The notes under the pieces were generated by a model, which saw only the letters and a program-made list of their open reading frames with translations, was not told the origin of the DNA and searched no databases. Both the position numbers and the translations under genes were made by a program. Source: Microbacterium phyllosphaerae (GTDB lineage: Bacteria > Actinomycetota > Actinomycetes > Actinomycetales > Microbacteriaceae). Taken from it: a stretch of DNA of 64,000 nucleotides. The DNA is taken from positions 1,860,001 to 1,924,000 of the forward strand of contig NZ_JAGIOA010000001.1 of assembly GCF_017876435.1 (NCBI RefSeq), given 5' to 3'. Positions 34,940 through 43,538 of this stretch are shown piece by piece; position 1 is the stretch's first letter, and each line of letters starts with the position of its first letter.

Positions 34940-35701
34940 GTGGACCTGCCCGTCACCCGCACGGTCGCTTCGCACCTCGAGGTGCTGTCCGAGGCCGGCT
35001 CGACGAACGCCGTTCTGAACGAGCACGCAGCGGATGCCGGCGTCTGGCCACACCTCTCCGTGGTCGTGACCGACAACCAGACGGCGGGCCGTGGGCGGTT
35101 GGACCGCTCCTGGATCGCACCGCCGGGAGCGTCGCTCGCTGTCTCCGTGCTTCTGCGGCGGCTTCCGGCCGCCGATGTGCGCGGGTGGATCCCCCTCGCG
35201 GCCGGGGTCGCGATGGCGGATGCGATCGCCGATCAGCTTCCCGACCACACCGTTGCGGTCAAGTGGCCGAACGACATCCTGGTCGACGGGCGGAAGATCT
35301 GCGGCATCCTCGCACAGGCGACCACCGATGCGGTGATCGTCGGCACCGGGATCAACACGGCGATGGTCTCGGCGGAGCTCCCGGTTCCGACGGCGACGTC
35401 GTTCGCCGTGCTCGGAGTCGAGGCGGACGCCGACCGACTGCTCGCGACCTATCTGCACCGGCTCGATGTGCTGCTCGGAGAGCTCACCGCTGCCGGCGAC
35501 GCGGTCTCGAGCGGTCTGCACTCCTCGGCGAGCGAGCGATGCGCGACGATCGGCCTCGACGTGGCGGTGTCGCTTCCCGGGGACCGCACCCTCGTCGGGG
35601 AGGCGACAGCTCTCGATGCCGAAGGCCGGCTCGTGGTGGCGTCGGGCGGTGTCGAGCACACCGTCTCGGCGGGCGACGTCGTGCACGTCCGACCGGCCTG
35701 A
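34940..35701 (+). CDS. birA: BirA: biotin--[acetyl-CoA-carboxylase] ligase
   Basis: A 253-residue class I (non-DNA-binding) biotin protein ligase that activates biotin with ATP and attaches it to the biotin carboxyl carrier protein. Motifs: GSTNAVLNEHA, TAGRGRLDRSW (biotinyl-AMP loop), VKWPNDILVDGRKICGIL (catalytic Lys) and GTGINT. It lacks the N-terminal helix-turn-helix of E. coli BirA, so it does not repress transcription. GTG start 2 nt after the previous stop. The order birA-PH domain-purK-purE is conserved in actinobacteria. Confidence 0.95.
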   Translation: MDLPVTRTVASHLEVLSEAGSTNAVLNEHAADAGVWPHLSVVVTDNQTAGRGRLDRSWIAPPGASLAVSVLLRRLPAADVRGWIPLAAGVAMADAIADQLPDHTVAVKWPNDILVDGRKICGILAQATTDAVIVGTGINTAMVSAELPVPTATSFAVLGVEADADRLLATYLHRLDVLLGELTAAGDAVSSGLHSSASERCATIGLDVAVSLPGDRTLVGEATALDAEGRLVVASGGVEHTVSAGDVVHVRPA

Positions 35702-35760
35702 GTCTGACACGCCCGGGCGCGGGGAGCGCCGATGTCGGTCCTTCCAGGCACAATGGAGGG

Positions 35761-36315
35761 GTGACCCAGCCCGTGACTCTCGGCGGAAGGCCGACGATGC
35801 CACCGCCAGGCGTGCCCACAGAAGAGCTGCTCATCGCGCGGTTCCGCACCCACGCGCGCCGGCTCTTCTGGTCCGCCCTGGTCCTGATAGGCGTGTTCGG
35901 TGCCACGGCCTACTTCTTCGACAATCTTCCGGCTCCGTTCGAGAACTGGATGCTGCTGAGCGCAGCGGGTGCGCTCGTGCTCCTGCTCGTGGTCGTGCCG
36001 TACGTCGTCTGGTATTCGCGCACGGTCACCGTCACGACCCGACGAGTCATCGTCCGTCACGGGATCGGAGCCCGTAGCCGCCGTGAGATGTCCCACGCGC
36101 GGGGGTACACGATCGGAGTGCGCCGCGGAGTGCTGCAGCGTCTGTGGGGTGTGGGCACCATCACCCTCTCGAACGGGGTCGACGAACCGCTGCGTCTCCC
36201 GAACGTGCCTACGGTGACACTCGTGCACGAGACACTCGCCGACCAGATCGAGGTCAGCCAGATCCTCGCGCATCGCGACGCGCAGTCGGGGCAGGACGCT
36301 CAGACCTCGTTCTGA
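35761..36315 (+). CDS. PH (bPH2) domain membrane protein
   Basis: A 184-residue protein with two membrane helices (about residues 37-56 and 65-85) followed by a bacterial PH domain: YSRTVTVTTRRVIVRHG, then GVLQRLWGVGTITL, as in YdbT/YdbS-type proteins. Function is unknown; in actinobacteria it regularly sits between birA and purK. GTG at 35761 follows a CACAAT box by 6 nt, and GGAGGG lies in the spacer. Confidence 0.82.
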   Translation: MTQPVTLGGRPTMPPPGVPTEELLIARFRTHARRLFWSALVLIGVFGATAYFFDNLPAPFENWMLLSAAGALVLLLVVVPYVVWYSRTVTVTTRRVIVRHGIGARSRREMSHARGYTIGVRRGVLQRLWGVGTITLSNGVDEPLRLPNVPTVTLVHETLADQIEVSQILAHRDAQSGQDAQTSF

Positions 36316-36396
36316 GCGATGCCGACATCGGCGCGAGACGTGTGATCGGTGTTCGCGTGGATGCGCGAGAATGGTCAGGACGAATGGAGACGGCAC

Positions 36397-37521
36397 ATGG
36401 CGTTGCGTGTTGGCGTGATCGGTGGAGGCCAGCTGGCCAGGATGATGATCGCTCCGGCGGTCGAACTCGGACTCGACCTGCGGGTGCTCGCTGAAGACGA
36501 GGGCATGTCGGCGCAGCTCGCCGCGACCGCTGTCGGCGACTACCGCGATCTCGAGGTCGTTCGCGCCTTCGTGAAGGATGTCGACGTCGTCACCTTCGAC
36601 CACGAGCACGTTCCGCAGGAGATCCTTCGTGCGCTCGTCGCCGACGGTGTGGCCGTGCATCCGGGGCCGCATGCGCTGCAGTTCGCGCAGGACAAGCTGG
36701 TCATGCGCGCTCGCCTCGCTGAACTGGGAGTGCCGCAGCCCGACTGGGCGCCGGTTCGCGACCTCGCCGAGCTGCAGGCGTTCCTCGACGAACACGACGG
36801 CAAGGGCGTCGTGAAGACGCCGCGGGGCGGATACGACGGCAAGGGCGTGCGGGTCGTGCGCGCGGCGGCCGAGGCTCAGGACTGGTTCGATGCTCTGGCC
36901 GAGGGCGAGGCGCTGCTGGTCGAGGAGCTCGTCGGATTCGTGCGCGAGCTCGCGCAGCAGGTCGCTCGTCGTCCCAGTGGCGAGGTCGTCGCGTACCCGG
37001 TGGTCGAGACGGTGCAGCGAGACGGGGTGTGCGCCGAGGTGATCGCGCCCGCTCCGCAGGCACCCGACCGTCTCGTCGAGGTGGCCGAGCAGATCGGGCG
37101 ATCGATCGCCGAGGGGCTCGGCGTCACGGGGATGCTCGCCGTGGAGCTCTTCGAGACCGACGACGAGCGGATCCTGGTGAACGAACTGGCGATGCGCCCA
37201 CACAACAGCGGGCACTGGAGCCAGGACGGCGCGGTGACCGGGCAGTTCGAGCAGCATCTGCGCGCGGTCGCTGATCTGCCGCTCGGCGACACGACGCCGC
37301 GCGCGCCGTGGTCCGTGATGATCAACATCCTCGGAGGCCCGAAGGACGGCTCGCTCGGGGACCGTTTCGCCGGTGCCATGACGGGGTATCCCTCGGCCAA
37401 GATCCACACCTATGGCAAGGAGCCGCGTCCCGGCCGCAAGGTCGGCCACGTGAACGTGTCGGGCGACGACCTCGACGACGCCGTGTACATCGCACGGGCG
37501 GCAGCGGCCCACTTCGATTGA
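36397..37521 (+). CDS. purK: PurK: N5-carboxyaminoimidazole ribonucleotide synthase
   Basis: A 374-residue ATP-grasp enzyme that carboxylates AIR to N5-CAIR with ATP and bicarbonate in purine synthesis. It starts ALRVGVIGGGQLARMM (nucleotide-binding loop) and has VVKTPRGGYDGKGV (ATP-grasp Lys), LLVEELVGF, ELAMRPHNSGHW and a C-terminal YGKEPRPGRKVGHV. GGAG 7 nt upstream chooses the ATG at 36397 over the GTG at 36349. It is 61 nt before purE. Confidence 0.97.
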   Translation: MALRVGVIGGGQLARMMIAPAVELGLDLRVLAEDEGMSAQLAATAVGDYRDLEVVRAFVKDVDVVTFDHEHVPQEILRALVADGVAVHPGPHALQFAQDKLVMRARLAELGVPQPDWAPVRDLAELQAFLDEHDGKGVVKTPRGGYDGKGVRVVRAAAEAQDWFDALAEGEALLVEELVGFVRELAQQVARRPSGEVVAYPVVETVQRDGVCAEVIAPAPQAPDRLVEVAEQIGRSIAEGLGVTGMLAVELFETDDERILVNELAMRPHNSGHWSQDGAVTGQFEQHLRAVADLPLGDTTPRAPWSVMINILGGPKDGSLGDRFAGAMTGYPSAKIHTYGKEPRPGRKVGHVNVSGDDLDDAVYIARAAAAHFD

Positions 37522-37570
37522 GGGTTCATTCAGAGGTGTGCCGTTCGGGGTTTCTCCCAGCAGCAGACCG

Positions 37571-37576
37571 TAGCCT
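37571..37576 (+). promoter_or_regulatory. -10 box of purE
   Basis: TAGCCT, 6 nt before the GTG at 37583, so purE probably has a leaderless promoter of its own in addition to read-through from purK. Confidence 0.55.
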
Positions 37577-37582
37577 GAGTGG

Positions 37583-38098
37583 GTGACTGAGCCATTGCAC
37601 TCCTCCGCAGCGCCCCTCGTCGGCGTCGTCATGGGTTCCGACTCCGACTGGCGTGTCATGAGCGATGCGTCTCAGTCGTTGAGTGACTTCGGAATCCCGC
37701 ACGAGGTCGAGGTCGTCTCGGCGCACCGCACGCCGGACAAGCTGATGCAGTACGCGCGCGAGGCGCGTGGTCGCGGCATCCGCGTGATCATCGCGGGTGC
37801 CGGCGGGGCCGCCCACCTGCCGGGAATGCTCGCTTCGATGACGGCGTTGCCGGTCATCGGCGTCCCGGTGCCCCTCGCGTACCTCGACGGGATGGACTCG
37901 CTTCTGTCGATCGTGCAGATGCCGGCGGGCATCCCGGTCGCGACCGTGTCGATCGGGGGAGCGCGCAACGCGGGCATCCTCGCCGCGCGGATCCTGGGCA
38001 CGTCGGATGAAGACCTCGCGGATCGCGTCGAAGCGTACGCGCTCGACCTCGAGGCGCAGGTCGAGGAGAAGAACGAACGGTTGAAGGGCTCGCTGTGA
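37583..38098 (+). CDS. purE: PurE: N5-carboxyaminoimidazole ribonucleotide mutase
   Basis: A 171-residue class I PurE, which rearranges N5-CAIR to CAIR. The signature [12 protein letters not shown], then SAHRTPDK (catalytic His), [13 protein letters not shown] and [10 protein letters not shown] are intact. It forms an octamer in the cytoplasm. The stop codon overlaps the LCP gene start (GTGA), an unusual coupling of purine synthesis with a wall-polymer ligase that is probably only positional. Confidence 0.97.
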   Translation: MTEPLHSSAAPLVGVVMGSDSDWRVMSDASQSLSDFGIPHEVEVVSAHRTPDKLMQYAREARGRGIRVIIAGAGGAAHLPGMLASMTALPVIGVPVPLAYLDGMDSLLSIVQMPAGIPVATVSIGGARNAGILAARILGTSDEDLADRVEAYALDLEAQVEEKNERLKGSL

Positions 38099-39549
38099 CC
38101 CTTGCGCCGCCGAGAGGTACGGCGCGACCGCTCATCGAAACCCGTCCGCTCCGGCATCCGGATCCGACGGATGCCGCGACGATGACCAAGCGCGGCTGGT
38201 GGCTTGTCGTGCTGAACCTGATCGTGCCGGGCTCCGCTCAGGTGCTGGCGGGTAATCGCAGACTCGGACGCATCGGCTTGGGGGCGACTCTTCTCGCGTG
38301 GTTCCTGGTGATCGTCGGCGCCGGTCTCGCTCTCTTCGCGCGACCCGTGCTGCTGTGGCTGACCGTCGGCGGCGGCTGGTTCTCGGCCGTCATCCTCACG
38401 CTCGTGCAGGTGTTGATGGTCGCGTACATCGTGCTGTGGATCGTGCTCACCTTCGACGTGCTGCGTCTCGTGCGGCTCGTCAGGATCCCCGCTCCCTCGA
38501 AGTTCGCCATCCCGCTCGTCGCGATTCTGCTTCTCGGTCTGGTCGGCACCGGCATGGGGTATGCCGCGTCGTACGTCGGCACCGCCCGAGGGACGATCAG
38601 CACGCTCTTCGGCCAGAGCGGTCCGAGTCTGCCGCCGAGTGACGGCTACTACAACATCCTCCTTCTCGGCGCCGACAGCGGAGAAGGACGCGACTCGATG
38701 CGGTACGACAGCATCTCCGTGGTCTCCGTGAACGCGACCTCCGGTGCCGTCACCATCACCGGAATCCCGCGAGAGCTGCCCGGGGCGCCGTTCAGTGAGG
38801 GCAGCCCGATGCAGGCACTGTACCCCGACGGATTCGAAGGGCACAGCTCGAACTCGTGCGGATGGAACGGCTGGATGAACCACGTCCGCAACGCTGCGGA
38901 GATCTGCCGAGAAGACCAGGGCACGGGCCTTTACCCGGACGCAGCCGCGCACGGGTCGGATCCCGGAATCGAGGCGACCAAGGACGCGGCCGAAGGTGTT
39001 CTGGGCATTGAGATCCCGTACTACGTGTTCGTCGACATGCACGGCTTCGCGGCTCTCGTCGATGCGCTCGGGGGTGTGGACATCAACGTGACCGAACGGC
39101 TTCCCAAGGGCGGTCCCGGCGATGCCGTCGATCCGAAGGACGTCGACTCATGGGCGATCGGATGGATCGAGGTCGGTCAGCAGCACATGGACGGCGACAC
39201 CGCCCAGTGGTACGCGCGATCGCGGTATACGACCAGTGATTGGGACCGCATGAAGCGACAGCGCGAGCTGCAGGAGGCGATCCTCGCGCAGTTCACGCCT
39301 CAGACGGTGTTGACGCGATTCAACGAGGTGGCGGCGGCGGGAACCGCGCTGATCGACACCGACCTCCCTCAGGACAAGCTCCCGGAGTTCTTCGATCTGA
39401 TGACGAAGGCGAAAGAGCTGCCGATCACGACGATCGAGCTCACCCCCGACAACGGCGTGGACGAGCACGAGCCGAACTACGACTACATCCACGACATGAT
39501 CCAGCAGAAGCTGCACCCGCCGACGGAGACGCCGACACCGACGCCGTGA
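38095..39549 (+). CDS. LCP (LytR-CpsA-Psr) family glycopolymer ligase
   Basis: A 484-residue protein with about four membrane helices (residues 40-165) and an extracytoplasmic LCP domain. LCP motifs: [19 protein letters not shown] (Asp/Arg), [10 protein letters not shown] (Arg), [17 protein letters not shown] and [18 protein letters not shown], which hold the pyrophosphate-binding arginines. LCP enzymes move undecaprenyl-linked glycopolymers to peptidoglycan or arabinogalactan. Four helices are more than the single helix of most LCP proteins. It is probably the ligase for the nearby polysaccharide. Confidence 0.92.
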   Translation: MTLAPPRGTARPLIETRPLRHPDPTDAATMTKRGWWLVVLNLIVPGSAQVLAGNRRLGRIGLGATLLAWFLVIVGAGLALFARPVLLWLTVGGGWFSAVILTLVQVLMVAYIVLWIVLTFDVLRLVRLVRIPAPSKFAIPLVAILLLGLVGTGMGYAASYVGTARGTISTLFGQSGPSLPPSDGYYNILLLGADSGEGRDSMRYDSISVVSVNATSGAVTITGIPRELPGAPFSEGSPMQALYPDGFEGHSSNSCGWNGWMNHVRNAAEICREDQGTGLYPDAAAHGSDPGIEATKDAAEGVLGIEIPYYVFVDMHGFAALVDALGGVDINVTERLPKGGPGDAVDPKDVDSWAIGWIEVGQQHMDGDTAQWYARSRYTTSDWDRMKRQRELQEAILAQFTPQTVLTRFNEVAAAGTALIDTDLPQDKLPEFFDLMTKAKELPITTIELTPDNGVDEHEPNYDYIHDMIQQKLHPPTETPTPTP

Positions 39550-39644
39550 TGCCGACTCGTCGGGCTGCCACGGTCAACTGGTGAGTGACTCGGACTCTGG
39601 CTGGGCTCCGGGCGACACATCGATCCGTTTCGGCGCGCGAATAA

Positions 39645-39686
39645 GCCCACGACCGCCACCTGAGAGTGAGGGTGGCGGTCGTGGGC
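39645..39686. terminator. Bidirectional terminator between LCP and surface-protein genes
   Basis: A perfect 16-bp inverted repeat (39645-39660 with 39671-39686) and a 10-nt loop, about midway between two convergent genes. A second small hairpin (39754-39761 with 39769-39776) abuts the stop of the surface-protein gene. Confidence 0.85.
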
Positions 39687-39780
39687 ATCCGGTGCGAGAC
39701 CGGATTCACCAGACGACGGTGATCGGAGGGGGAGGGACCACCGTCGTCCAGTCGATCCCCGCTTGGCACGGGGATCTGAC

Positions 39781-40353
39781 CTAGGCGCGCTTGCGGCGAG
39801 TGATCCCTGTTGCGACGAGTGCCCCGCCGGCGACCAGGGCAGCTGCCCCGCCGCCGATGAGCCACGGCGACACGCTTCCACCGGTCAGCGCGAGCTCGAG
39901 GCCGCCACCGGTGAGCGGAAGCTCAGTGCCGGAGGCGACAGCTGCAGGATCGTGCTCGCAGCTCGCCGCGGCATCGTGCCCCTGTGAGACCGTGATGGTC
40001 GCCGTGTACGAACGTGAGCCGTCGAACGCGAGCGCGTAGGATCCCTGTCCGTCGGACGGCGGGCGGTAGGTGACCACGAGGCTGCCGTCGGCAGCTGCCG
40101 TGTTCCCCGAGACCGCCGAGTCGCCGGCGTCGAGACCCGAGACGGACACGCCGACGTTCTCGGAAGGCTGGAAGTAGCCGGCTCCGAAGGCGACGGTCGA
40201 GACCTCACAGGTGTCGATGATCGGTTGATCGACGCTCACGCGCGGTGGCTCCGAGTACGAGTCGGACCCGCTCGGTGCGGCAGAGGCGACAGCAGGTGCC
40301 ATGAGCACGAGTGCGCCAGCGGTAAGGCTGATGGCAGCCAGTTTCTTCAGCAT
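39781..40353 (-). CDS. Sortase-type cell-wall anchored surface protein
   Basis: A 190-residue secreted protein. The N-terminus has Lys-Lys, a hydrophobic core and AVASAAPS (signal peptide about 25 residues). The middle is one beta-sandwich-like domain with a Cys pair (DTCEVST and AASCEHD). The C-terminus has two possible sorting motifs, LPLTG (145-149) and LALTG (154-158), then a hydrophobic helix and the basic tail RRKRA. Sortase class E of actinobacteria accepts LAxTG, so the second may be used. GGGGAG precedes the ATG at 40353. No sortase gene is in the window. Confidence 0.83.
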   Translation of the reverse strand: MLKKLAAISLTAGALVLMAPAVASAAPSGSDSYSEPPRVSVDQPIIDTCEVSTVAFGAGYFQPSENVGVSVSGLDAGDSAVSGNTAAADGSLVVTYRPPSDGQGSYALAFDGSRSYTATITVSQGHDAAASCEHDPAAVASGTELPLTGGGLELALTGGSVSPWLIGGGAAALVAGGALVATGITRRKRA

Positions 40354-40496
40354 GATTCTCCCCAGAATTTCATGCGGAATCGCATCCGGATACACCCCTG
40401 CACCCGACTGCGTGAGCTCTTTCTGTCCCCACGACAGAATTGCAGAACCCAGATATTCCCCAGTGAGAATGACCCTACATCATCGGATCGGGAAAG

Positions 40497-42257
40497 TCAC
40501 GATGCGCAACGCAGTTGTTCTCGAGATGTCTCGGGCGTGCGGATCATCGGCGTGTGGTCGACGACGGTCAGCCGTTCTCCCGCGCCCGTGCCCTGGTACT
40601 CGACCGTGATCGTGGAGGACTCGCCCGGTGCCAGGAGCAGCTCGTGCTGGACGGCGGAACGCGAGCCCAGGAGCGCGGTCTGTACGGCCTCCTCCTTGCC
40701 GTCTCGGTCGATGTGCGACGGCGTGGCGCCTTCGGGCCCGTACACGGTGACGAGCGTGCGGACGGAGCCCGCGGGCACCCCGTAGAAGCCATCGGCCGTG
40801 ACATAGGGCGGCAGCGAGGTCGCTGCATCCGCCGGTGCGTCATTGGTCCAGGTGACGGTCACCTGTGTCGTCGGCTGCCCGTCGCAGGTGCCGATCGACG
40901 TCGAGATGGCGGCGTTCGTGTAGTAGTCCATCTTGCCGCCGGTGGTGTCGTTGAACAGCACACCCACATGCGTCTCCGTGTCATCGGTGGGCAGGGCGCC
41001 GCCGAGGGAAGAGGCGGAGAGCAGATCCTCCTCGTCGTCGTGCGCGCTCCAGATGCGGATGCGTCCTTGATCCGCGGACGTGGCGAGAGCGGCGACGAGA
41101 TCCTTGGGGTCTGCCTTCGTCAGCGCGGCGGAGAGGAGCACGCCGGCTGCCTGCGAGAAGATCTCATCCTGTGCCCTCGGATCGGGAACGGCCGCGTAGA
41201 TCTCCGAGAGGAGCAGGCTCACGACCGTCTCCTTGGTCACGTCGAACGGTCCGAACGACAGGGGACCGGTGGCTGCGAGAAGATTCTCGGTCATCACGGC
41301 GTCGACCGCGATGACGCCGTCGACCGTCTGCCCGAAGCGCTCCTGCCAGCGCGTGGCGATGGCCGGTCCGGCCTCGGTGAAATCGGGGACGCTGGTCAGG
41401 TTCTGCATGTAGCGGCCGGGCTGATCCTCGAAGAGCGCGACGGTCGAGTCGCTCAAGGGGAGAGGAGTGTCGAGCGCCGGGAAGTCCGGGACGGATGCCT
41501 GCTGGACGAGCGTGATCCGACCGCTCTCCGCGTGGAGGAGGGCGATCGCGCCGATGATGCCGCCGGACGAGCGGAGCTCAGCATTGTTCTGCATCGCGAT
41601 CACGTAGTTCCGCGGTTCCTCCGCGCCGAGCATGCTCGGGAGCAGAGCGGCTGCACCGTGCAGCGAGCCGACGACTGTCGCTGCCTGGGTGACGGTGGAA
41701 CGCATCTCTCGCACCGCATCTGCGAGCGGGGGGAGGGTCGCATCCGCGTCGATCCCGAGCGCGCGCTCCTCTGCCGCGTTCAACGTGTCGCTCGCATCGG
41801 CGAGGGAGGGCTCGATCGCCGCGAACGGCGTCAGGTCGATGACTCCTCCGGACAGGCCCAGGCTTGCGAGGTCGAGTTCTCCTGCCGCGTCGAGCACGGG
41901 GACGAGCGCGTCAGCGGCGACGTCGTCAGCGATCTCGGCCACATCGCTCACGGCGGAGAAGTTCGGTCCCAACCACGGCACGAAGGCGAAGCCCTGCCAG
42001 ACCGGGTCGGAGGTGAGGTCATGTGCCGACTTCGCATGGTGGGCGATGCGCGCGGAGAGCGACGCGGCCTTGTCGAGATCGCCCTCACCGATGGCCGCCT
42101 TGAGCTTCGACGACGACGACGCGACCTGCTGGAGATCGTTCACCGCGCCGATGCCGCGGATCGTGACCCATCCGGTCGCGAGCACGAGGAGCGTCAGGAT
42201 CACGCCGATGGTCCACTGCAACCACCGACGACGTACAGGGAGGCGTCCGTCACTCAC
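40497..42257 (-). CDS. DUF4012 family membrane-anchored protein
   Basis: A 586-residue protein with one N-terminal membrane helix (about residues 13-33) and a large outer domain. DUF4012 features are YVIAMQNNAELRSSGGIIGA, then GVIAVDAVMTENLLAATG. The family is frequent in actinobacterial exopolysaccharide loci and contains a region related to LCP-linked wall proteins, but its role is not known. The GTG at 42257 is favoured because a TTGAAT-like box lies 6 nt upstream; a GTG at 42323 would add 22 residues. It is divergent from the glycosyltransferase gene at 42364. Confidence 0.85.
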   Translation of the reverse strand: MSDGRLPVRRRWLQWTIGVILTLLVLATGWVTIRGIGAVNDLQQVASSSSKLKAAIGEGDLDKAASLSARIAHHAKSAHDLTSDPVWQGFAFVPWLGPNFSAVSDVAEIADDVAADALVPVLDAAGELDLASLGLSGGVIDLTPFAAIEPSLADASDTLNAAEERALGIDADATLPPLADAVREMRSTVTQAATVVGSLHGAAALLPSMLGAEEPRNYVIAMQNNAELRSSGGIIGAIALLHAESGRITLVQQASVPDFPALDTPLPLSDSTVALFEDQPGRYMQNLTSVPDFTEAGPAIATRWQERFGQTVDGVIAVDAVMTENLLAATGPLSFGPFDVTKETVVSLLLSEIYAAVPDPRAQDEIFSQAAGVLLSAALTKADPKDLVAALATSADQGRIRIWSAHDDEEDLLSASSLGGALPTDDTETHVGVLFNDTTGGKMDYYTNAAISTSIGTCDGQPTTQVTVTWTNDAPADAATSLPPYVTADGFYGVPAGSVRTLVTVYGPEGATPSHIDRDGKEEAVQTALLGSRSAVQHELLLAPGESSTITVEYQGTGAGERLTVVDHTPMIRTPETSREQLRCAS

Positions 42258-42351
42258 CCCTGCATTCAAGCACGATGCGGCATATCGGAGGGAACGGAGA
42301 TCGGTGCTGGTTGCTGCGGCCACGCTCCCGGGTTCTGGAGGCGCAGGCGAC

Positions 42352-42357
42352 TACTGT
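42352..42357 (+). promoter_or_regulatory. -10 box of a glycosyltransferase gene
   Basis: TACTGT, 6 nt before the ATG at 42364. It rules out the far longer upstream open frame that runs antisense to the DUF4012 gene. Confidence 0.5.
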
Positions 42358-42363
42358 TGTCGC

Positions 42364-43437
42364 ATGGGTGCTCGGCTGCGTGTGGTTCTTGATCAGCTGA
42401 CGCATGTCGTCGATGCCGATCAGGCGTCCGCGTCGACGGATCTCGCCGCCGCACTCGTCGCCACCGCGCCGTCGGGATGCACGGTGGAGGCCATCGTGCC
42501 GTCGGGCGCAGACGTGCCCGTTCCGGGGATCTCCGACGTGCGCAGGCTGTCTCTCGCTCGCCGGGAGCTCGCCGCGTCGTGGCAGATGGGGATCGTCCCG
42601 GGAGTCGGCGGGGGACTGATCCACTCGGCGACTCTGATGGCGCCCCTGGTTCGTCATGACCGCGTGCACGACCACGATCAGACGACCGTCACCCTCTGGG
42701 GCCTGCAGGCATGGGAGGCGCCGGAGTCGCTGTCGAAGACGACGGTCGCCTGGCAGCGCGGCATGCTCAAGAGAGCCGCCAAGCACGCGGACGCCGTCGT
42801 CGTCCCGTCGCACGCGATCGCGGAGCGTCTCGCGGAGATCGCGAAGCTCCGCAATCGCATCCGCGTCATCCCCGGGGCCGTGCCGTCGGGATTCGTCGTT
42901 CCGCTCGATGCCTCAGCACGCCGAGCATCGTTGTCGCTTCCGTCCGGCTATGTGGTTCTGACCGGATCCGCAGACACGCTCGATCTCGGTTTCCGCGCAG
43001 CTCTCGCCTCGGGGAAGCACGCCGTCGTGCTCGACGCCCCGGAGGGATCGGAGCCGAAGCTGGCCGAGATCGCGGCCGCCGCCGGACTGCCGGAGTCGCG
43101 AGCGCACATTCGGGGCCTGCTCTCTGCCGACGACCGCGCTGCCGTCTTCGGCGCGGCCTCGGCCATGATCGCCACCGGCACGTGCGGGGCCTGGCCATGG
43201 CGCGTCGTCGAGGCGATGACGCTCGGCGTCCCGGTCATCGCCGTCGAGAGCGGGGTGCACCACGACGTGATCGCCGACGGGGGCGCGGTGGTCGCACCTG
43301 CCGACCTCTCCGACGCCGTGGTCGACGCCGTCGGCGCGGGCGCGCGCAGACTGAGCGTTCTCGCCGCTGATCGCTCCCGCTCGTTCTCCTGGCTCGGCGC
43401 GGCCGAGCGTGTCTGGGGCCTGCACGCCGATCTCTGA
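42364..43437 (+). CDS. GT-B glycosyltransferase (family 1/4-like)
   Basis: A 357-residue GT-B enzyme. The N-half has the acceptor-type start LRVVLDQLTHVVD, and the donor half shows DAVVVPSHAIAERL, IRVIPGAVPSGF, GLLSADDRAAVFGAASAMI and EAMTLGVPVIAVESGVHHDVI (the E-x7-E-like nucleotide-sugar site). A mannosyl- or glucosyltransferase is likely; donor and acceptor are unknown. It begins the rightward run of polysaccharide genes. Confidence 0.83.
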   Translation: MGARLRVVLDQLTHVVDADQASASTDLAAALVATAPSGCTVEAIVPSGADVPVPGISDVRRLSLARRELAASWQMGIVPGVGGGLIHSATLMAPLVRHDRVHDHDQTTVTLWGLQAWEAPESLSKTTVAWQRGMLKRAAKHADAVVVPSHAIAERLAEIAKLRNRIRVIPGAVPSGFVVPLDASARRASLSLPSGYVVLTGSADTLDLGFRAALASGKHAVVLDAPEGSEPKLAEIAAAAGLPESRAHIRGLLSADDRAAVFGAASAMIATGTCGAWPWRVVEAMTLGVPVIAVESGVHHDVIADGGAVVAPADLSDAVVDAVGAGARRLSVLAADRSRSFSWLGAAERVWGLHADL

Positions 43438-43538
43438 GGTGCTGAGCGCCCGCTGTGTCTTCGTCCGACACGCCGTTTCGCAACGTCCGATTTCGCGCAA
43501 CAGTGGCATCATCCTGCAACTTCCGTCACACTGGTCAC

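Noticed and set aside
39581..39784. A 67-codon open frame between the LCP and surface-protein genes
   Set aside because: It runs through the 16-bp terminator stem and ends in the convergent gene; no ribosome site or family match.
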